DNA of 64,000 nt from Bimastos eiseni (taxonomy: Eukaryota; Annelida; Clitellata; Crassiclitellata; Lumbricidae). Under the pieces are notes generated by a model. It was not told where the DNA came from. It did no database searches and worked only from the letters and a program-made list of their open reading frames with translations. The DNA lies in NCBI GenBank assembly GCA_959347315.1, contig OY365817.1, positions 1,363,357 through 1,427,356 of the forward strand, in the 5' to 3' direction. Below are positions 53,601 through 63,885 of the stretch, in pieces (position 1 is the first letter of the stretch; every line of letters begins with the position of its first letter). A program made the position numbers and the translations under genes.

Positions 53601-56600
53601 GTCTTTGAAGGGGTTTGAGATGATGTTAATGTCACACTTGATATAGTACGCGATGATATCTGTTCACAAACGAAAAGGCTAAACTTAGAGTAATTCGCTT
53701 AACAGTTCAATCAAATCCCACTGCAGTGTAGAATACAAAAATAAATCGATGATGATAATTACGATTATGATGGTGGTGGTGGTGTGAGGATCATGATATT
53801 GCAAGAATATTGATGGTTACTTTGCAAAGTCCCTACCTTGTTGAACAAGTTATTTGGTAATAATTGCACTTATTAATAAAATGCATAAGAATAATTATTA
53901 GGGATGATGATGATGAATTTCTGAGTAACATTAATCAAAGTTCAAACATATAATATCTTTTAATGAGCTGACACTCTTGGTGGTATTGGCTGTGATTCGA
54001 TGATGGGTTACGAGTTGTTGATGATGATGATAACAATAATATTGATGGTATTGATAATGGTAACGGTTTTGGCAATAATAACTGTAATGGTAATGAGTGG
54101 TAACGGTAATGATAGCGAGAATGGTAACGGTAGTGATAACGGTAATGATAATAATATTATTGTTTTTATGGCTGTTGTCCCCCTCCTCCATCTTCTGACA
54201 TAGTTTTTAGAGCCCGAGGGATTAAAACTACCTCGGGTATAAAAAAAACAATTAAAACATTTCGCTTATTAATTCAACGGTCAAGTAAGCCTACGCAGTA
54301 AGATCACATGATACATGTCTATTAGTGCAATCAAGAGAATCGTCGAATTTAGTTACTGCGGCCTGCAAGGCGCACATCTGTTCTAGTCCTAATTTTACAC
54401 TCTCCTAGCATCTTGAAGGCCGCGTCATTGTGAGTCAACCCTATGGGACTTTCGAAATCCTAGTCCTACTCATAAATAAGTAAATTCTTTATTACCTAAT
54501 TGTTTATCATACTTTTTGTGACTAGATATCTAATAAACAGTGCAAGATGACGATAATAATGCGTGTGATTGAGCACAATAATAACAATGATAATGAATAA
54601 GCTGTAAACATTTATGAGTGATTGAGTGAATATAATTGACGATTGATAGTGATTGATGATAAAGATGATAAGGTAGAAGATGATGGGAAGAGGAATATCA
54701 TCTAGTGATAATGACGATGATAAAATACACAACTGGATCAGAATTGTTCCTCTGACCTCGTTCAATCTGTTCTGACGTCAGACCTTCGAAAAACACGTGA
54801 GGTGAAACGCAGAAGTCAGCCGCTCCCTAAGTGATCATTACACCATCAATGAGATACTTGATTTTTACATCATCAATGAAGCAATAAGTACTCGCTGTAG
54901 CTGAGCCTCTGACAGTAGCACACTAACCGCTACACTATAACTGTTGTCTATCGAGAACCCAACTCAATTGTGTTTGGAGGTGACTTCTTTCATACCTTAA
55001 GAACGCGTCACTCCCTATTCACTCCACTCCTCCACTCGGCCAACAGAGGGACTACTGGCCTTTACCCGCCACAGTGGCGCGTTTACCTATAGGCGCGCGC
55101 CTATGGCCCCCAAATCTCAGGGGGCCCCCAAATGATGAAAACATTAAATACAAAATAACGTTTCAGGGGCCCCAAAATGAATTAAAACATTTAATACAAA
55201 ACAACATCTCAGGGACCCCAAAGAATTAAAACATGCATGCAAAATAACATTTCAAATAAATAAAAACATTAAATACGACATGATATCTCATGGGACCCCC
55301 AAATGAATTAAAACATTTAATACAAAATAACATGTCTCACGATTGAAATATTTCAAATATAATAATTTATATTCTCTATTTTTGCAGCTAATCATTCACA
55401 TGATAAAGTTTATTGGGGTAATTCATAATTGCCTTGTTAATACAACTGTCAATTGGCTCGATTAGCTGTGTTGGTTAAAAACGAAGGCTGCGTGTTATGA
55501 GCCTCTTCGCTTCCAGAAGTTGGCTCACTGTTTAGGCCTAATTGAGTGAAATTTTAAAATAAAGCTGCGTATTATGACGTGAAGTAACATATCTCAGACT
55601 CCCCTGTCACAAATTAGCACAGACGTATGACCCCTCTAATGGTGCGTGACGTCATTTATAGACAGCCCCTCAGACTCAGTGCATAAATTTATAGGCCCCA
55701 AAATGTTTGCGCCTGGGGCCCCGTTTTCTGTAAACGCGCCTCTGACCCGCAAACGTATTTAGTCTATATAATGCTCAATTTAGATGTTTTGCTTATTAGG
55801 TTGGTCCCTCTGGTCGGAAGTTCAACTTGGAACCATCTTTCGCAGGAATTTCGGCTTTAGCTCCACAGTCTATCTCTTCACCTTTTCTGGAAACGCCTGC
55901 AGTCCATTCTATTTGTTAGTGATGGTACTGATTTTGGTCGGGGAACACTTACAATTACACGTGAAGTTAACTACAACACTGCTTGCACTTTAGTAGTGCC
56001 AGTCCCACGCCTGGATAAAAGAGGGGTGACGCTAGTAATCTTTGTTATCACACATTGTCAATAAACTTGAAGTTGCTGTTGGGCTGAATTCAGTTTGAAT
56101 GCACTCACCACGCTGGTTAGTAGATGGATCCCAGCCGACAGCCAGCACAACACGAGGCTGAAGATTCCAAATGCACAAAAGCTGTAACGAACGACATGGA
56201 AGAAAAACAGGTTAAAACAGACACATTCCTATCCCAGTGAAAATTAATAGTATTATTTTAAAATATTCACTCAGCATGCTCGGACCCCTGACACGCAATG
56301 CAAACTACCGCACAGACCACAGGGCCTACGTATTAGTATACTGATTGATTTACAGAGGCATGTTTGCCCCAATTCTAGTCTTGCTAATAAATTGTTCGCT
56401 TTTCATATTCACAGTAGGCGTATACCTACCTCTCAGAAGCCTGCCATTATGCGTTCTTGCATCAAAAAACCAGGTCTTGATCTTTCTGACCCTTCAAGTT
56501 GCCCTTTTATCTCAAATCTTTTTTTCATTTCCAAACTCGTTGAACGTGCAATTCACCGGCAGCTTTAAATTATGTCGAATCGAATGCTCTTCTACCTCTT

Positions 56601-58047
56601 GTTCAATCTGTTTTCAGGCTTTCCGCCACCTCCACTCTACTGAAGCAGCTGTTCTTAAAGTTTATAATGACACAATGACACGAGCGCCTATGATTAGGTT
56701 GTACTGTGAAAGGCGCTTTATAAATCCGTAAATAGAATAGAATAGAATAATCCTAGCTCTTGATTATGGCTTCATTACTGCTCTACTTTTACTGGATTTC
56801 AGTTCTCCATTTGACTCTGTTGATCATCCCATTCTCATCAAAGTGCTTCAATTTGGCTTACGGGTTCTGCTCTTACCTGGATCGCTAAGTTTCTGACAAA
56901 TCGTCACATTAAGTGCGTGTTGGTATCAACACAGCAAAGAAATTCAACATCCTTTTTGGTGTCCCTCAAGGATCCATTCTGGCCCCTTCTTGTCTATACA
57001 AATCTAACATTGCTCACATTGCTTCTAAATATGGCAACTCCATTCAACTCTAATCTGACGATACACAGTAACTATACATCAAACAGTCTGTTAAAGACAT
57101 TGAAGATGCTAAGTTTCGCTTAGCTGTTTCTCCGATATCCAGTCATGGTGTGCATCCATGCGCCTGAAACTCAATGCCTCTAAGACAGAACTTATCTGGT
57201 TTATGGCCGTTCATCCGACGCCCACCACTGACATGCTCCACACTGTCCTCAATATTGGTTCTCTGACTGTCCCATTAAACCTGTCAGTGTTGTCCGTGAT
57301 CTTGGTGTTCTACTTTATAACACTATGTCTATGAGAAACCATATAGGCCTATCCTCCATTACGAAATCCTGTTTCTTCCATCTTGGACGCATACGGCAGG
57401 TCAGAAAAAGTCTAAATGAAAAGTGTCTCCATATACTATTACAGGCTTTGGTCATTTCCAGAATTGACTATTGTAACTCCGTTCCTCTATAACTCCCCTG
57501 CATCTATTCTCCAATCTTTCTGTTCTCCATCAAGCTGCAAAGCTTATCATAAACCTGACTCCTCGTGATCACGTCACCCCTACTCTTTGCGAACTACACT
57601 GGCTTCCCGTACAAGATATACACAGAGAGACACAGAGATAGACGGAGAGAAAGAGAGACGGGGAGAAAGAGAGACGGGGAGAAAGAGAGACGGGTAAAGA
57701 GACAGACGAAGAGAAAGAGAGACGGGTAAAGAGACAGACGAAGAGAAAGAGAGACGGGTAAAGAGACAGACGAAGAGAAAGAGAGACGGGTAAAGAAAGA
57801 AAGACAGATAGACAGAAAGGTTAAATGTAATTGAGAGAAAGAGACAGACAGATACAGACAGACAGGCAAAGATATATACAGTCATACAAAAGCAGGTCGA
57901 ATTAACTTATACAGACAGCAGCAAGAGACACTTGGACGATCGTCCGATTCCAAGCAGAAGAACGAGACATAAGAACATCAGCCAACCGAGTGCCAAGAGA
58001 GTTCCAATCCATCTACAATGAAAGAACAATAGAGACCAGATACGATG

Positions 58048-58081
<34 letters not shown>

Positions 58082-60678
58082 CAATCGGTTTATTGTACCC
58101 AAAATGAATAATAGAAATTTAAAGCATTTGTTAACATTATTTACCAAATAAAACACTAGTCTCAAGTAATTGAAGCTAATTAGGTTACAAAATTAACCTT
58201 AAAGGGACAATGCCCCATTAGGCAGAGTCCTATATATGTAACAGAGGGGCAGAGTGGGACAATATGACTAGTATCTACACTGTGTCCGGATGAAAAGTAG
58301 TACCCAACAAAAATTGTCACAACTCGTTCAAAACTGTAAGTATTTGCCTGAAATTTTAAACTCAACAACAGTGACCATATTTACACGAGATCCCAAAGCC
58401 GTTTGGAAATATTCGTGAAGTTGTCAAATTTATGAGCGATTGCGATGGAACACTGAAAAATTAAAGTTTCCAACATAGGCCCTTACATAAGAAGTGAAGT
58501 TCGGCTACAGCTGGTGTTCAAAATGTCCTCGTTCACGGACACACGACCGTAGACGTGGACGCCACTGTTTTATGGCCCGGTCGATGATAACGTGGTCAAG
58601 GAGCTGCCACTCCTCAACCAGAAGTGCCCTCAGGTGATCGATGTCACGAATACGGGAACGATAAACGCGCTCCTCCAGTACACTCCAGATTTGATAGTCA
58701 ACTGGATTGAGGTCTGGACTGTTGGGTGGCCACAGCTGCGGTGATATGAAGTCGGGTGTCTCCCGGGACAGTAGAGCAATGGTCTCACGTGCTCGGTGCG
58801 CAGGGGCACTGTCTTGTTGGAATGTGAAGTAGCCGCCAGACACGTGCTTGATGGCAGGAAGCATATGCTGAGCAACACATCGCGATAGTACGCACCATTC
58901 ACCTTCACACCCGGCTCAACGAAGATCAAATCAGTGCACCCTAGGGTTGACACGCCGACTGAGACCATTAGTGACTTTGAAAAGTGTGAACGTGTTTTGA
59001 GGAGACGTTCAGCTGGCATAGTTTTCTTCCGCGTTCCATCCGCCGCATAAACGCGATCGTTCTGGAGGTTGACAGGAGGAGCGACGGTAAACACTTTTTC
59101 GTCCGTAAACCATATGAATGGAACTGTGTGTTCGGGGTATTTCTTTAGCAGCTGCTACGCGCGTACAAGACGTGTCAGTTTCTTTGCTCTTGTTAGCTCT
59201 TGTGCTCGCCTCTTCCTAAAACAAACCTGTTTCAAGTCCTTGGAAATGATTTCGTGAACCGCGGTCTTCAAAATCCCAATATCCCTCGAAATCTGACGCA
59301 TTGTTCTATGGGTTCCTGGTGCATTTTCTTGGCTTAATGCCAGCCTTTCAACCAACTCAACGTTTCAACAGTGCGTGTCGTGCGTTTTTAGCCACTGCCA
59401 GCTTTTCGCTCCACTGTGCCCGTTTCATCGATCTTCTTCAATAACTTAATCACAGACGAAAGACACCAGCTTTTATTCGAAAATTCCTTCAGAAACCTTT
59501 TCGCTCCATAACCATGTTCTTGCCTGAGTACTTTAATTAAAATTTTATCTTCTTCTGTAAACACCATTTTTTTATTGCTTACACCAAACCAACTGACGTA
59601 TATCATCGATGACGACGTCACAGCGTCGGCGTAAGTAAGGGCCTATGTTGGAAACTTTAATTTTTCAGTGTTCCATCGCAATCGCTCAAAAATTTGACAA
59701 TTTTACGAATATTTCCAAACGGCTTTGGGATCTCGTGTAAATATGGTCACTGTTGTTGAGTTTAAAATTTCAGGCAAATACTTACAGTTTTGAACGTGTT
59801 GTGACACTTTTTGTTGGGTACTACTTTTCAACCGGACACAGTGTAGAGCGTAGTGGGACAATAAGAACGGATAGGCCTACTCGGTAAGATTAGGTGTCAA
59901 GTTGAAGCCTTGTACATTAACATTTTGATTTAACAGAGTTGAATACAGTAAAATAGCCTAACCATAATCCATTTAATTAAAACAGAATCCATTTTATCCA
60001 TCGATAAAACTATGAGAGAAAGGATATGCAATATAAAAGATAAGGTATTTCAATAGCTATTATAGGCCTAATCAGAGTAAATAGGCCTATAATAGCTATT
60101 GAAATACCTTATCAATTTACCTTACCACGCGTACTGTTCGATGCAGTTACCTATAGAATTCATACTCTTTCGTATAGTGGACAAAATTGGAGAGGTCTAC
60201 GCCGCCGGCTTTCCTGTTGATATCGAAAACGTGAAGGAAAATGTCCCTTGTGTACTGGAAAGCCTCGTCAGTGTAGGCATGTAGGTCGTTTCGAAGGTCA
60301 AGGTTCAGTTCCGGATGGGCATTGTATACAGCACGCATGCCCTCGATTCCTCTAGCGACAGTATCGTTTATATTCCGCTGGAGTTCGATGCTCTACGGAA
60401 AAAGGAAAGGATGGATGGAAATAATGCAAGATAGTAGATGGAAAGGTAGCAAGATAGGGAGAATTGAAGGAAGAAAGGAGAGAAGGAAGGACGAGTGGGA
60501 AGAATCAAAGATGAGCTGGAACCAATCAGACAATCATGGCAGGAAAAAGCAATTCAATTACAAAGGTCGGACGTACTTGGTCGGAACGAGGGAAGAGAGC
60601 TAAAAGGCAAAGGGAAGAAAAGATGAAATAACGGTTGGAATGAAGGAAGACACACACACGCTCACACACACACACAAA

Positions 60679-60718
<40 letters not shown>

Positions 60719-62604
60719 CTCTCTCTCTCTCTCTTTTCAATTTATATTCGTTGCTAAAAATTTTGTGTGAGCAACTCTAAATGGTTCACACTTTTGTGTG
60801 CAGGTCTGAGCTGAATATGATAATAGTTAAATTAAGATCATACCTAATTTAACTCTTTTTTGATAAAGTTCTGATAATCTAAGAGAAGTCCCTTGTCTAA
60901 AGTTAAATAAGGGGACGTATCAGCCAAGGAACAAAAGTCTCTAGGAACAAAAGTCTCTAGGAACAAAAGTCTCTAGAGTATGGTATACTTTGTATGTCAA
61001 ATGCGTGTTAGAGGATGGATTGTGTAGGTAACACTGTGTGGAAGTCTTTTTCTTTTACGTACAAAGAAACACGTTACATCCTCCCCACGATGAATGAAGA
61101 CTTTCCCCATCCACTCTGACTTTTCTTCACTGACTTATCGTCTCGTCTATTGAACATGGAACAGAATGCCTATCAGCATGCCTTGCTTGACCTCGTAAAC
61201 GGCCATCTCCTCCTTTCAGGACTCACTCTGGCAAGCTTCGTATACCTGGGTAACGGTTACCAGCAAGTTGGCATCGGTAATGAGCCCACACTTTTCTCAT
61301 AAATTGTAAAAAAGAGAAGTAAATAGTAACCCCAATTTTATCTCTGCTATTTTTTGAAAAAAAATTAAGATAATTTGCAGAACTATGATGCCAGTAGATC
61401 CAGGCAGATGCAAGATAAAAAATTAATTTGTTTAGTGGAAATCGAGTTTTACGACCAAAAAGCCAATAGACTGTAAAGATTGTCCCTATACAAGAATCTA
61501 AAGAGAGCATAAAAAATACATACGATATTACGCACACATGTAACCTACAATTTTCACATACGTACCAAAGCGCAGGCATGGAGACATACAAACAAGCATG
61601 AGGCTGGTCGAATTGTAACAACTGGCCTCTGACAGCTGTTTCATTATAAACGACATAGCCCTTGTCACCGTTGCCAAATTGCGCTTACAGTATAACTACA
61701 GACTCCTCCAGAGAAATAACCAACAATCCAATCTACTGGCAACACTGAGCTATAGCTAACCAAATGTGGCTGGCAACTGATGAATGTAGCTGAAAATGTG
61801 ACAACAGATGTCCCAGAAACTCCTTTGCTTGTTAAATATCACCGTAAATTCAAATAGATGTAAAAAATTTGTGTGCCACTCGCATTACAAGCTGAATCCC
61901 GAGTAGCAAATTACTGGGAATCCAGCGCCCGAAAAGTAAATGATAAATTGATAATCTTCGAACAGGTAAAGACAATGATAGAGATAACTGTCTCAGAACA
62001 GGTAACGGTAATGAAAAGGGTAACAACCTTCTCAGTGAACGTCAAGGCAATAGGCCTACCAAAGATAAACACACCAGAACATACAAATGAAATAGTTTAG
62101 GTAACCTCCTCAGAACAGGTAACAGTAATGACAGAGGGAAACGCCTATAAAACACAAATGAAATCGCAAAGGTAAACGCCTCAAAACATGTCAAGGTAAC
62201 TGCAAAGGTAAAGTACTCGAAGCAGGTGAAGGTAATGGTAAATATAAACTGCTGAGAATGGTGGCTTCGTATATGCTGACACCAAACAGGTAATAAAAGA
62301 AGGCCTACACTGAAAGATAATTGGGCCTAGGCGACACAGTGACAGCTTTAACCTCCGGGCTTGCATTAATAGTCATTCACTGATACTAACAGTATGCAAG
62401 GCTGAGTTAGTACCAGGGTAGCATAGGGTATTCCGCGAACTGTAACCAATCAAATGCTAACCGGATTAGTTTTCTTAAAGCTTATTCACAAGCGCTGAAA
62501 TTGTCCCAGACTTGCATGGTCTTCTTGCCAAACCATTGAACAGAACCATGCACACACGTACACAGATGAGAGGCATTCATCAAAATTTAGTTCACCAGAC
62601 TGAT

Positions 62605-62682
<78 letters not shown>

Positions 62683-63135
62683 GAGCAATATGGAGCCGAG
62701 TATCATACTCATTACTCATACTGTTATAATCGGATTCCAAAGTGCTCAGCCACACGACTGATTAGAAAGTAAAGACTGTTTAAACGAAGACAGGTCCCTG
62801 TGTGTTTGTGTATACCTAAGCACATCATGTATTTATATGTATACAAGTGTTGCTTGTGAGTAAGTATTCATCCAAAGTGCTATATGAAATATTCATAAAG
62901 GAACCCACTTCATCGATCCTAGACTGGGTCGGCTCCGTCTCGATTAAACAAGGCAGACTAATCCAGTTACAATGTATGTGTTGATGATGAGAGAGGGCCT
63001 GAGAAGCAGGAGAGTAGGAGCACCTGGTTCTTCATGCGCATCACTGTATAGACGGCATCATCGGCTGCCTCCACCAGGTGCTGGATTCCCCTCTGGGCGT
63101 CTTCGTTGCCATAGAAACCGACCCCGACGGAGCAG
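46356..63135 (-). CDS. TTYH: Tweety homologue (TTYH family) membrane protein, 3' part of gene
   Basis: Eleven exons on the minus strand join into 384 codons from the end of TM2 to the stop. TTYH proteins are five-pass plasma-membrane proteins, described as volume- or calcium-regulated anion channels or lipid-associated proteins. Diagnostic matches, by memory of human TTYH1: VGFYGN after TM2; EFYRW before TM3; a TM3-TM4 pair with the spacing of human TTYH1; ADFC followed by DIIAYYIKC and SNPF in the extracellular loop; [17 protein letters not shown] (human HCRSLHKDYGAALRGLC); and TM5 starting GVVFLLLS. Exons in transcript order: 63135-63024, 60392-60151, 58012-57917, 56181-56109, 54826-54757, 53659-53601, 52089-51997, 50485-50346, 49435-49334, 47212-47140, 46451-46356. 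All phases agree. The first exons (start codon, TM1 and most of TM2) lie beyond position 64000 or were not recognised. Confidence 0.88.
47030..47075 (+). repeat. Dispersed repeat copy (ccaggcttgggactggcac)
   Basis: Same motif as the triple at 23365, here 65 bases beyond the donor of the TTYH tail exon. Confidence 0.65.
47140..47212 (-). CDS. TTYH: TTYH exon (cytoplasmic tail)
   Basis: 73 bp, acceptor gaattttttag and donor gtaaac. It encodes [20 protein letters not shown] then PPPA. Family tails vary, so this is supported by phase and splice sites rather than similarity. Confidence 0.68.
47453..47611. repeat. TA microsatellites
   Basis: Two tracts: mixed tatatg repeats 47453-47520, and a pure (TA)n of about 60 bp at 47550-47611 after a ggggggg run. 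Confidence 0.93.
48533..48750 (+). mobile_element. tRNA-derived SINE, second copy
   Basis: Same family as the copy at 27517: cggttagagcggacgg near the A box, gggttcaaccc as B box at 48598-48608, cactgtgtaggaaccttgag, and gagcaaaagatgttggagga near the end. It lies in the last TTYH introns, on the strand opposite to the gene. Confidence 0.85.
49334..49435 (-). CDS. TTYH: TTYH exon (TM5)
   Basis: 102 bp, acceptor tttag and donor gtaagt. [20 protein letters not shown] then [13 protein letters not shown] aligns with human EGLLFLLLFSLLSAGALATAL and gives the last membrane helix. Confidence 0.88.
49791..50288 (-). other. Unassigned 165-codon hydrophobic open frame in TTYH intron
   Basis: An open frame starting [20 protein letters not shown], with two or three hydrophobic stretches ([20 protein letters not shown] and [20 protein letters not shown]), lies between the LHKDY and TM5 exons. 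The opposite strand is open too (84 codons at 49933-50187). It is not needed for the TTYH frame. It could be a retrocopy or transposon coding remnant on either strand, a cassette exon, or chance. I do not recognise it. Confidence 0.3.
50346..50485 (-). CDS. TTYH: TTYH exon (LHKDY motif)
   Basis: 140 bp, acceptor atttggtcag and donor gtacgt. It carries [20 protein letters not shown] then LNGICNMT. The LHKDY core followed by AL-x-G-x-C is one of the strongest family signatures in the gene. Confidence 0.9.
50560..51996 (-). other. TTYH intron, nothing recognised
   Basis: Short frames on both strands (for example 50924-51124 and 51499-51720, minus) have no known motif. The sequence looks unique. 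Confidence 0.5.
51997..52089 (-). CDS. TTYH: TTYH exon (helical loop segment)
   Basis: 31 codons, phase 0 both sides, acceptor ctgtttgtag and donor gtagga. [20 protein letters not shown] then [14 protein letters not shown] is a possible glycosylation site. Confidence 0.84.
52289..53358 (+). mobile_element. TA-flanked DNA element with GGGGCAAGTTGG inverted repeats
   Basis: Ends ggggaggtgggggcaagttgg and its exact reverse complement lie 1.07 kb apart, with TA on both sides (52287-52288, 53359-53360). Related ggggcaagttgg motifs recur inside near 52490-52530 and 52940-52990 in both directions. No transposase was recognised. It fills a TTYH intron. Confidence 0.72.
53601..53659 (-). CDS. TTYH: TTYH exon (YYxxC...SNPF motif)
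   Basis: 59 bp, acceptor tgtgaacag and donor gtaggt. With the split Asp it reads [20 protein letters not shown]; human TTYH1 has DILSYYLLCNRAVSNPFQQ. Confidence 0.88.
53760..54170. repeat. Low-complexity ggtaatgataacggt region
   Basis: Imperfect gatgatgat, ggtggtggt and gataacggtaatg units in the TTYH intron between exons 54757 and 53659. Confidence 0.7.
54757..54826 (-). CDS. TTYH: TTYH exon (ADFC motif)
   Basis: 70 bp, acceptor gatcacttag and donor gtcaga. It encodes [20 protein letters not shown] then IER and one base of a split Asp codon. The Cys is conserved in the family (human SDFC). Confidence 0.86.
55072..55744 (+). mobile_element. hAT-type MITE with internal tandem repeats
   Basis: The ends CAGTGGCGCGTTTAC and GTAAACGCGCCTCTG are inverted repeats matching at 14 of 15 positions. 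The flanks ACCCGCCA (55064-55071) and ACCCGCAA (55745-55752) match at 7 of 8. Inside, 55105-55335 holds four to five imperfect copies of a unit of about 55 bp (ggggccccaaatgaattaaa plus acatttaatacaaaataaca). Confidence 0.82.
55990..56060 (-). repeat. Dispersed repeat copy, inverted
   Basis: gtgccagtcccacgcctgga and aatctttgttatcacac are the reverse complement of the family at 23365, which shows the repeat extends to the ttataacaaagat part. Confidence 0.65.
56109..56181 (-). CDS. TTYH: TTYH exon (TM4)
   Basis: 73 bp, acceptor tcgttacag and donor gtgagt. It encodes [20 protein letters not shown] then LTSV, aligning without gaps to human MTVMSLLVLVLSWGSMGLEA. Confidence 0.86.
56440..57620 (+). 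mobile_element. Decayed CR1/L2-like LINE reverse transcriptase
   Basis: Successive frames show non-LTR reverse-transcriptase landmarks: [29 protein letters not shown] (compare FRKFHSTETALLKV), [31 protein letters not shown], a GVPQGS-like [11 protein letters not shown] region near 56960, and [15 protein letters not shown]. Many stops and frame changes show it is long dead. A short foreign tail at about 56675-56752 (gcgctttataaat then gaata repeats) interrupts it. It is antisense to TTYH, inside an intron. Confidence 0.75.
57620..57800. repeat. Purine-rich 32-bp tandem repeat
   Basis: The motif cgggtaaagagacag starts at 57691, 57723, 57755 and 57787, exactly 32 bp apart. It is preceded by shorter acggggagaaagagag copies. 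It lies about 115 bases after the TM3 exon donor of TTYH. Confidence 0.9.
57917..58012 (-). CDS. TTYH: TTYH exon (TM3)
   Basis: Acceptor ttcattgtag, then [20 protein letters not shown] and [10 protein letters not shown]. The donor that keeps phase and the family's TM4 spacing is GTCTGT; a better-looking GTATAAG four bases downstream would shift the frame. The donor choice is therefore inferred from the protein. Confidence 0.82.
58048..58086. repeat. TCAA microsatellite
   Basis: (TCAA)n with one variant unit, 36 bases upstream of the TTYH TM3 exon acceptor. Confidence 0.9.
58278..59843 (-). mobile_element. Mariner-family (maT-like, DD37D) transposon, broken
   Basis: A 1,566-bp element with terminal inverted repeats of about 209 bp (58278-58485 and 59635-59843, both ending CACTGTGTCCGG outward) and flanking TA duplications at 58276-58277 and 59844-59845. 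On the minus strand it holds a transposase in at least four pieces. These are an N-terminal DNA-binding part from about 59621 ([20 protein letters not shown]), a middle part, IWFTDEK with the first catalytic Asp near 59090, and a C-terminal part with [10 protein letters not shown] and [12 protein letters not shown]. Thirty-seven residues separate the last two Asp. Frame breaks near 59360-59390 and 58860-58900 make it non-autonomous. It sits in a TTYH intron. Confidence 0.9.
58505..59621 (-). pseudogene. Mariner-type transposase remnant (frameshifted)
   Basis: Open blocks lie at 59621-59388, 59355-59155, 59094-58630 and 58864-58505, in different frames. The first has the helix-turn-helix region and ends at TVERKAGSG, where the family continues directly; the reading frame is lost there. 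The catalytic triad Asp residues are still present, split over two frames. The cut-and-paste function must be lost at this copy. Confidence 0.88.
60151..60392 (-). CDS. TTYH: TTYH exon (first extracellular loop)
   Basis: 80 codons plus two bases, acceptor ttccgtag and donor gtaact. It begins [20 protein letters not shown] and ends [10 protein letters not shown], leading into the conserved Arg-Trp at the start of TM3. NDT is a possible N-glycosylation site. Confidence 0.88.
60650..60734. repeat. CA/CT microsatellite
   Basis: (CA)n followed by (CT)n in the first large TTYH intron of the window. A purine-rich aaggaagg region precedes it at 60395-60520. Confidence 0.95.
60735..62606 (-). other. 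TTYH intron, mostly unique sequence
   Basis: Apart from a ggaacaaaagtctcta triplet repeat at 60930-60975 and the repeats at 61960, I see no feature. A possible small exon at 61205-61290 was considered and rejected because the flanking exons already join in phase. Confidence 0.5.
61960..62260. repeat. Degenerate caggtaacggtaatg tandem repeats
   Basis: About six loose copies of tcagaacaggtaacggtaat with variable spacers. The open frame at 61873-62100 follows from this and has no recognisable domain. Confidence 0.6.
62607..62677. repeat. GT microsatellite
   Basis: A pure (GT)n of about 71 bp. Confidence 0.97.
63024..63135 (-). CDS. TTYH: TTYH exon (end of TM2, VGFYGN motif)
   Basis: Starts with one base of a split codon after acceptor aattcgtag and ends with CAG before donor gtgctc. 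It reads [20 protein letters not shown], then [17 protein letters not shown]. Human TTYH1 has GIGLGLYGN or GIGFYGN here. Confidence 0.87.
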
Positions 63136-63754
63136 CTACGAATTGCGAACAAATGCAGCAAATAATTAAATGCGACTGACCTACACATAGGATTTATGTG
63201 GCGCTGGTTTCTTCTCGCAGCGAGACATTCATCAAATGCAGAGCCAAATTTACCGTCAAACGACAATTGACCCGTCTGCGGCTTCGAGTAGGGTAAGGAA
63301 ATAATATAGGGCGAGTTTGGGTCAGGTTAGGGCATAAGTAAGGAATGGAAGGCAGGATAAGGGTAGGATTGGCAAGGTAAGATCTTTTAAGATTAGATCA
63401 GCAGTTCAAATACTGTGTGGATCATCAGTGTTAGGGTGAGGTTCATGATAGACGAAAAATAGTTTTATACGCTAATAATATGTATGAAAAAAATCCTGTA
63501 TTAAGCATTTCCAGCTTCTGATATGTATACACTCCAACGTTCTTCACTTAGAAATTTGAACTATATAGGGCTTATGTAGGAATTTCTAAGTGATGTGGGA
63601 ATCTATTTCTTATGCTCAATCCCAGACGGGAAACGGAAGAGTGTCCGTCATTTTTTGGGCAGTCAAGACAACACACGAAGAAAATACCATCAAACATAAT
63701 TATACAATTGAGAGTAGAAACAAAGAATAAATTCAATTTATTTCTATTCATTTA
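63136..63754 (-). other. Sequence 5' of the last TTYH exon in the window
   Basis: The missing TM1/TM2 exons were looked for here and not found. An aaatttctaagtgatgtggg palindromic stretch (aatttgaactatataggg... tagaaattcctac) near 63550-63600 is the only structure noted. Confidence 0.45.
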
Positions 63755-63885
63755 TTACCGGAATTTGATACCGCCCTTCTTCCAACATTATTTGCTCAGA
63801 AGTGCACACACACACCTCGACGGCGCAGTTGCAGTTGTAGGCTAACTGCAGAGCAATGCTCAAAATCGCTACACAGTGACCCCAT
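63755..63885 (-). mobile_element. SINE fragment, minus strand, head missing
   Basis: The reverse complement shows the SINE body (cactgtgtagcgattttgag, gtgcacttctgagcaaataa) and the tail, but not the tRNA-like head. This is the 5' truncation typical of LINE-driven copying. Confidence 0.75.

Noticed and set aside
54496..54765. 89-codon minus-strand frame with hydrophobic runs
   Set aside because: It starts within the TTYH exon region and runs into AT-rich intron sequence; the exon uses another frame and stops at a gtcaga donor.
57580..57885. Minus-strand frames rich in Leu-Ser-Phe-Pro-Ser repeats
   Set aside because: They are translations of the 32-bp purine-rich repeat.
61205..61290. A further TTYH exon ([19 protein letters not shown] before a gtgagt donor)
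   Set aside because: The exons at 63024 and 60392 already join in phase 0 with the length expected for the loop, and there is no good acceptor.
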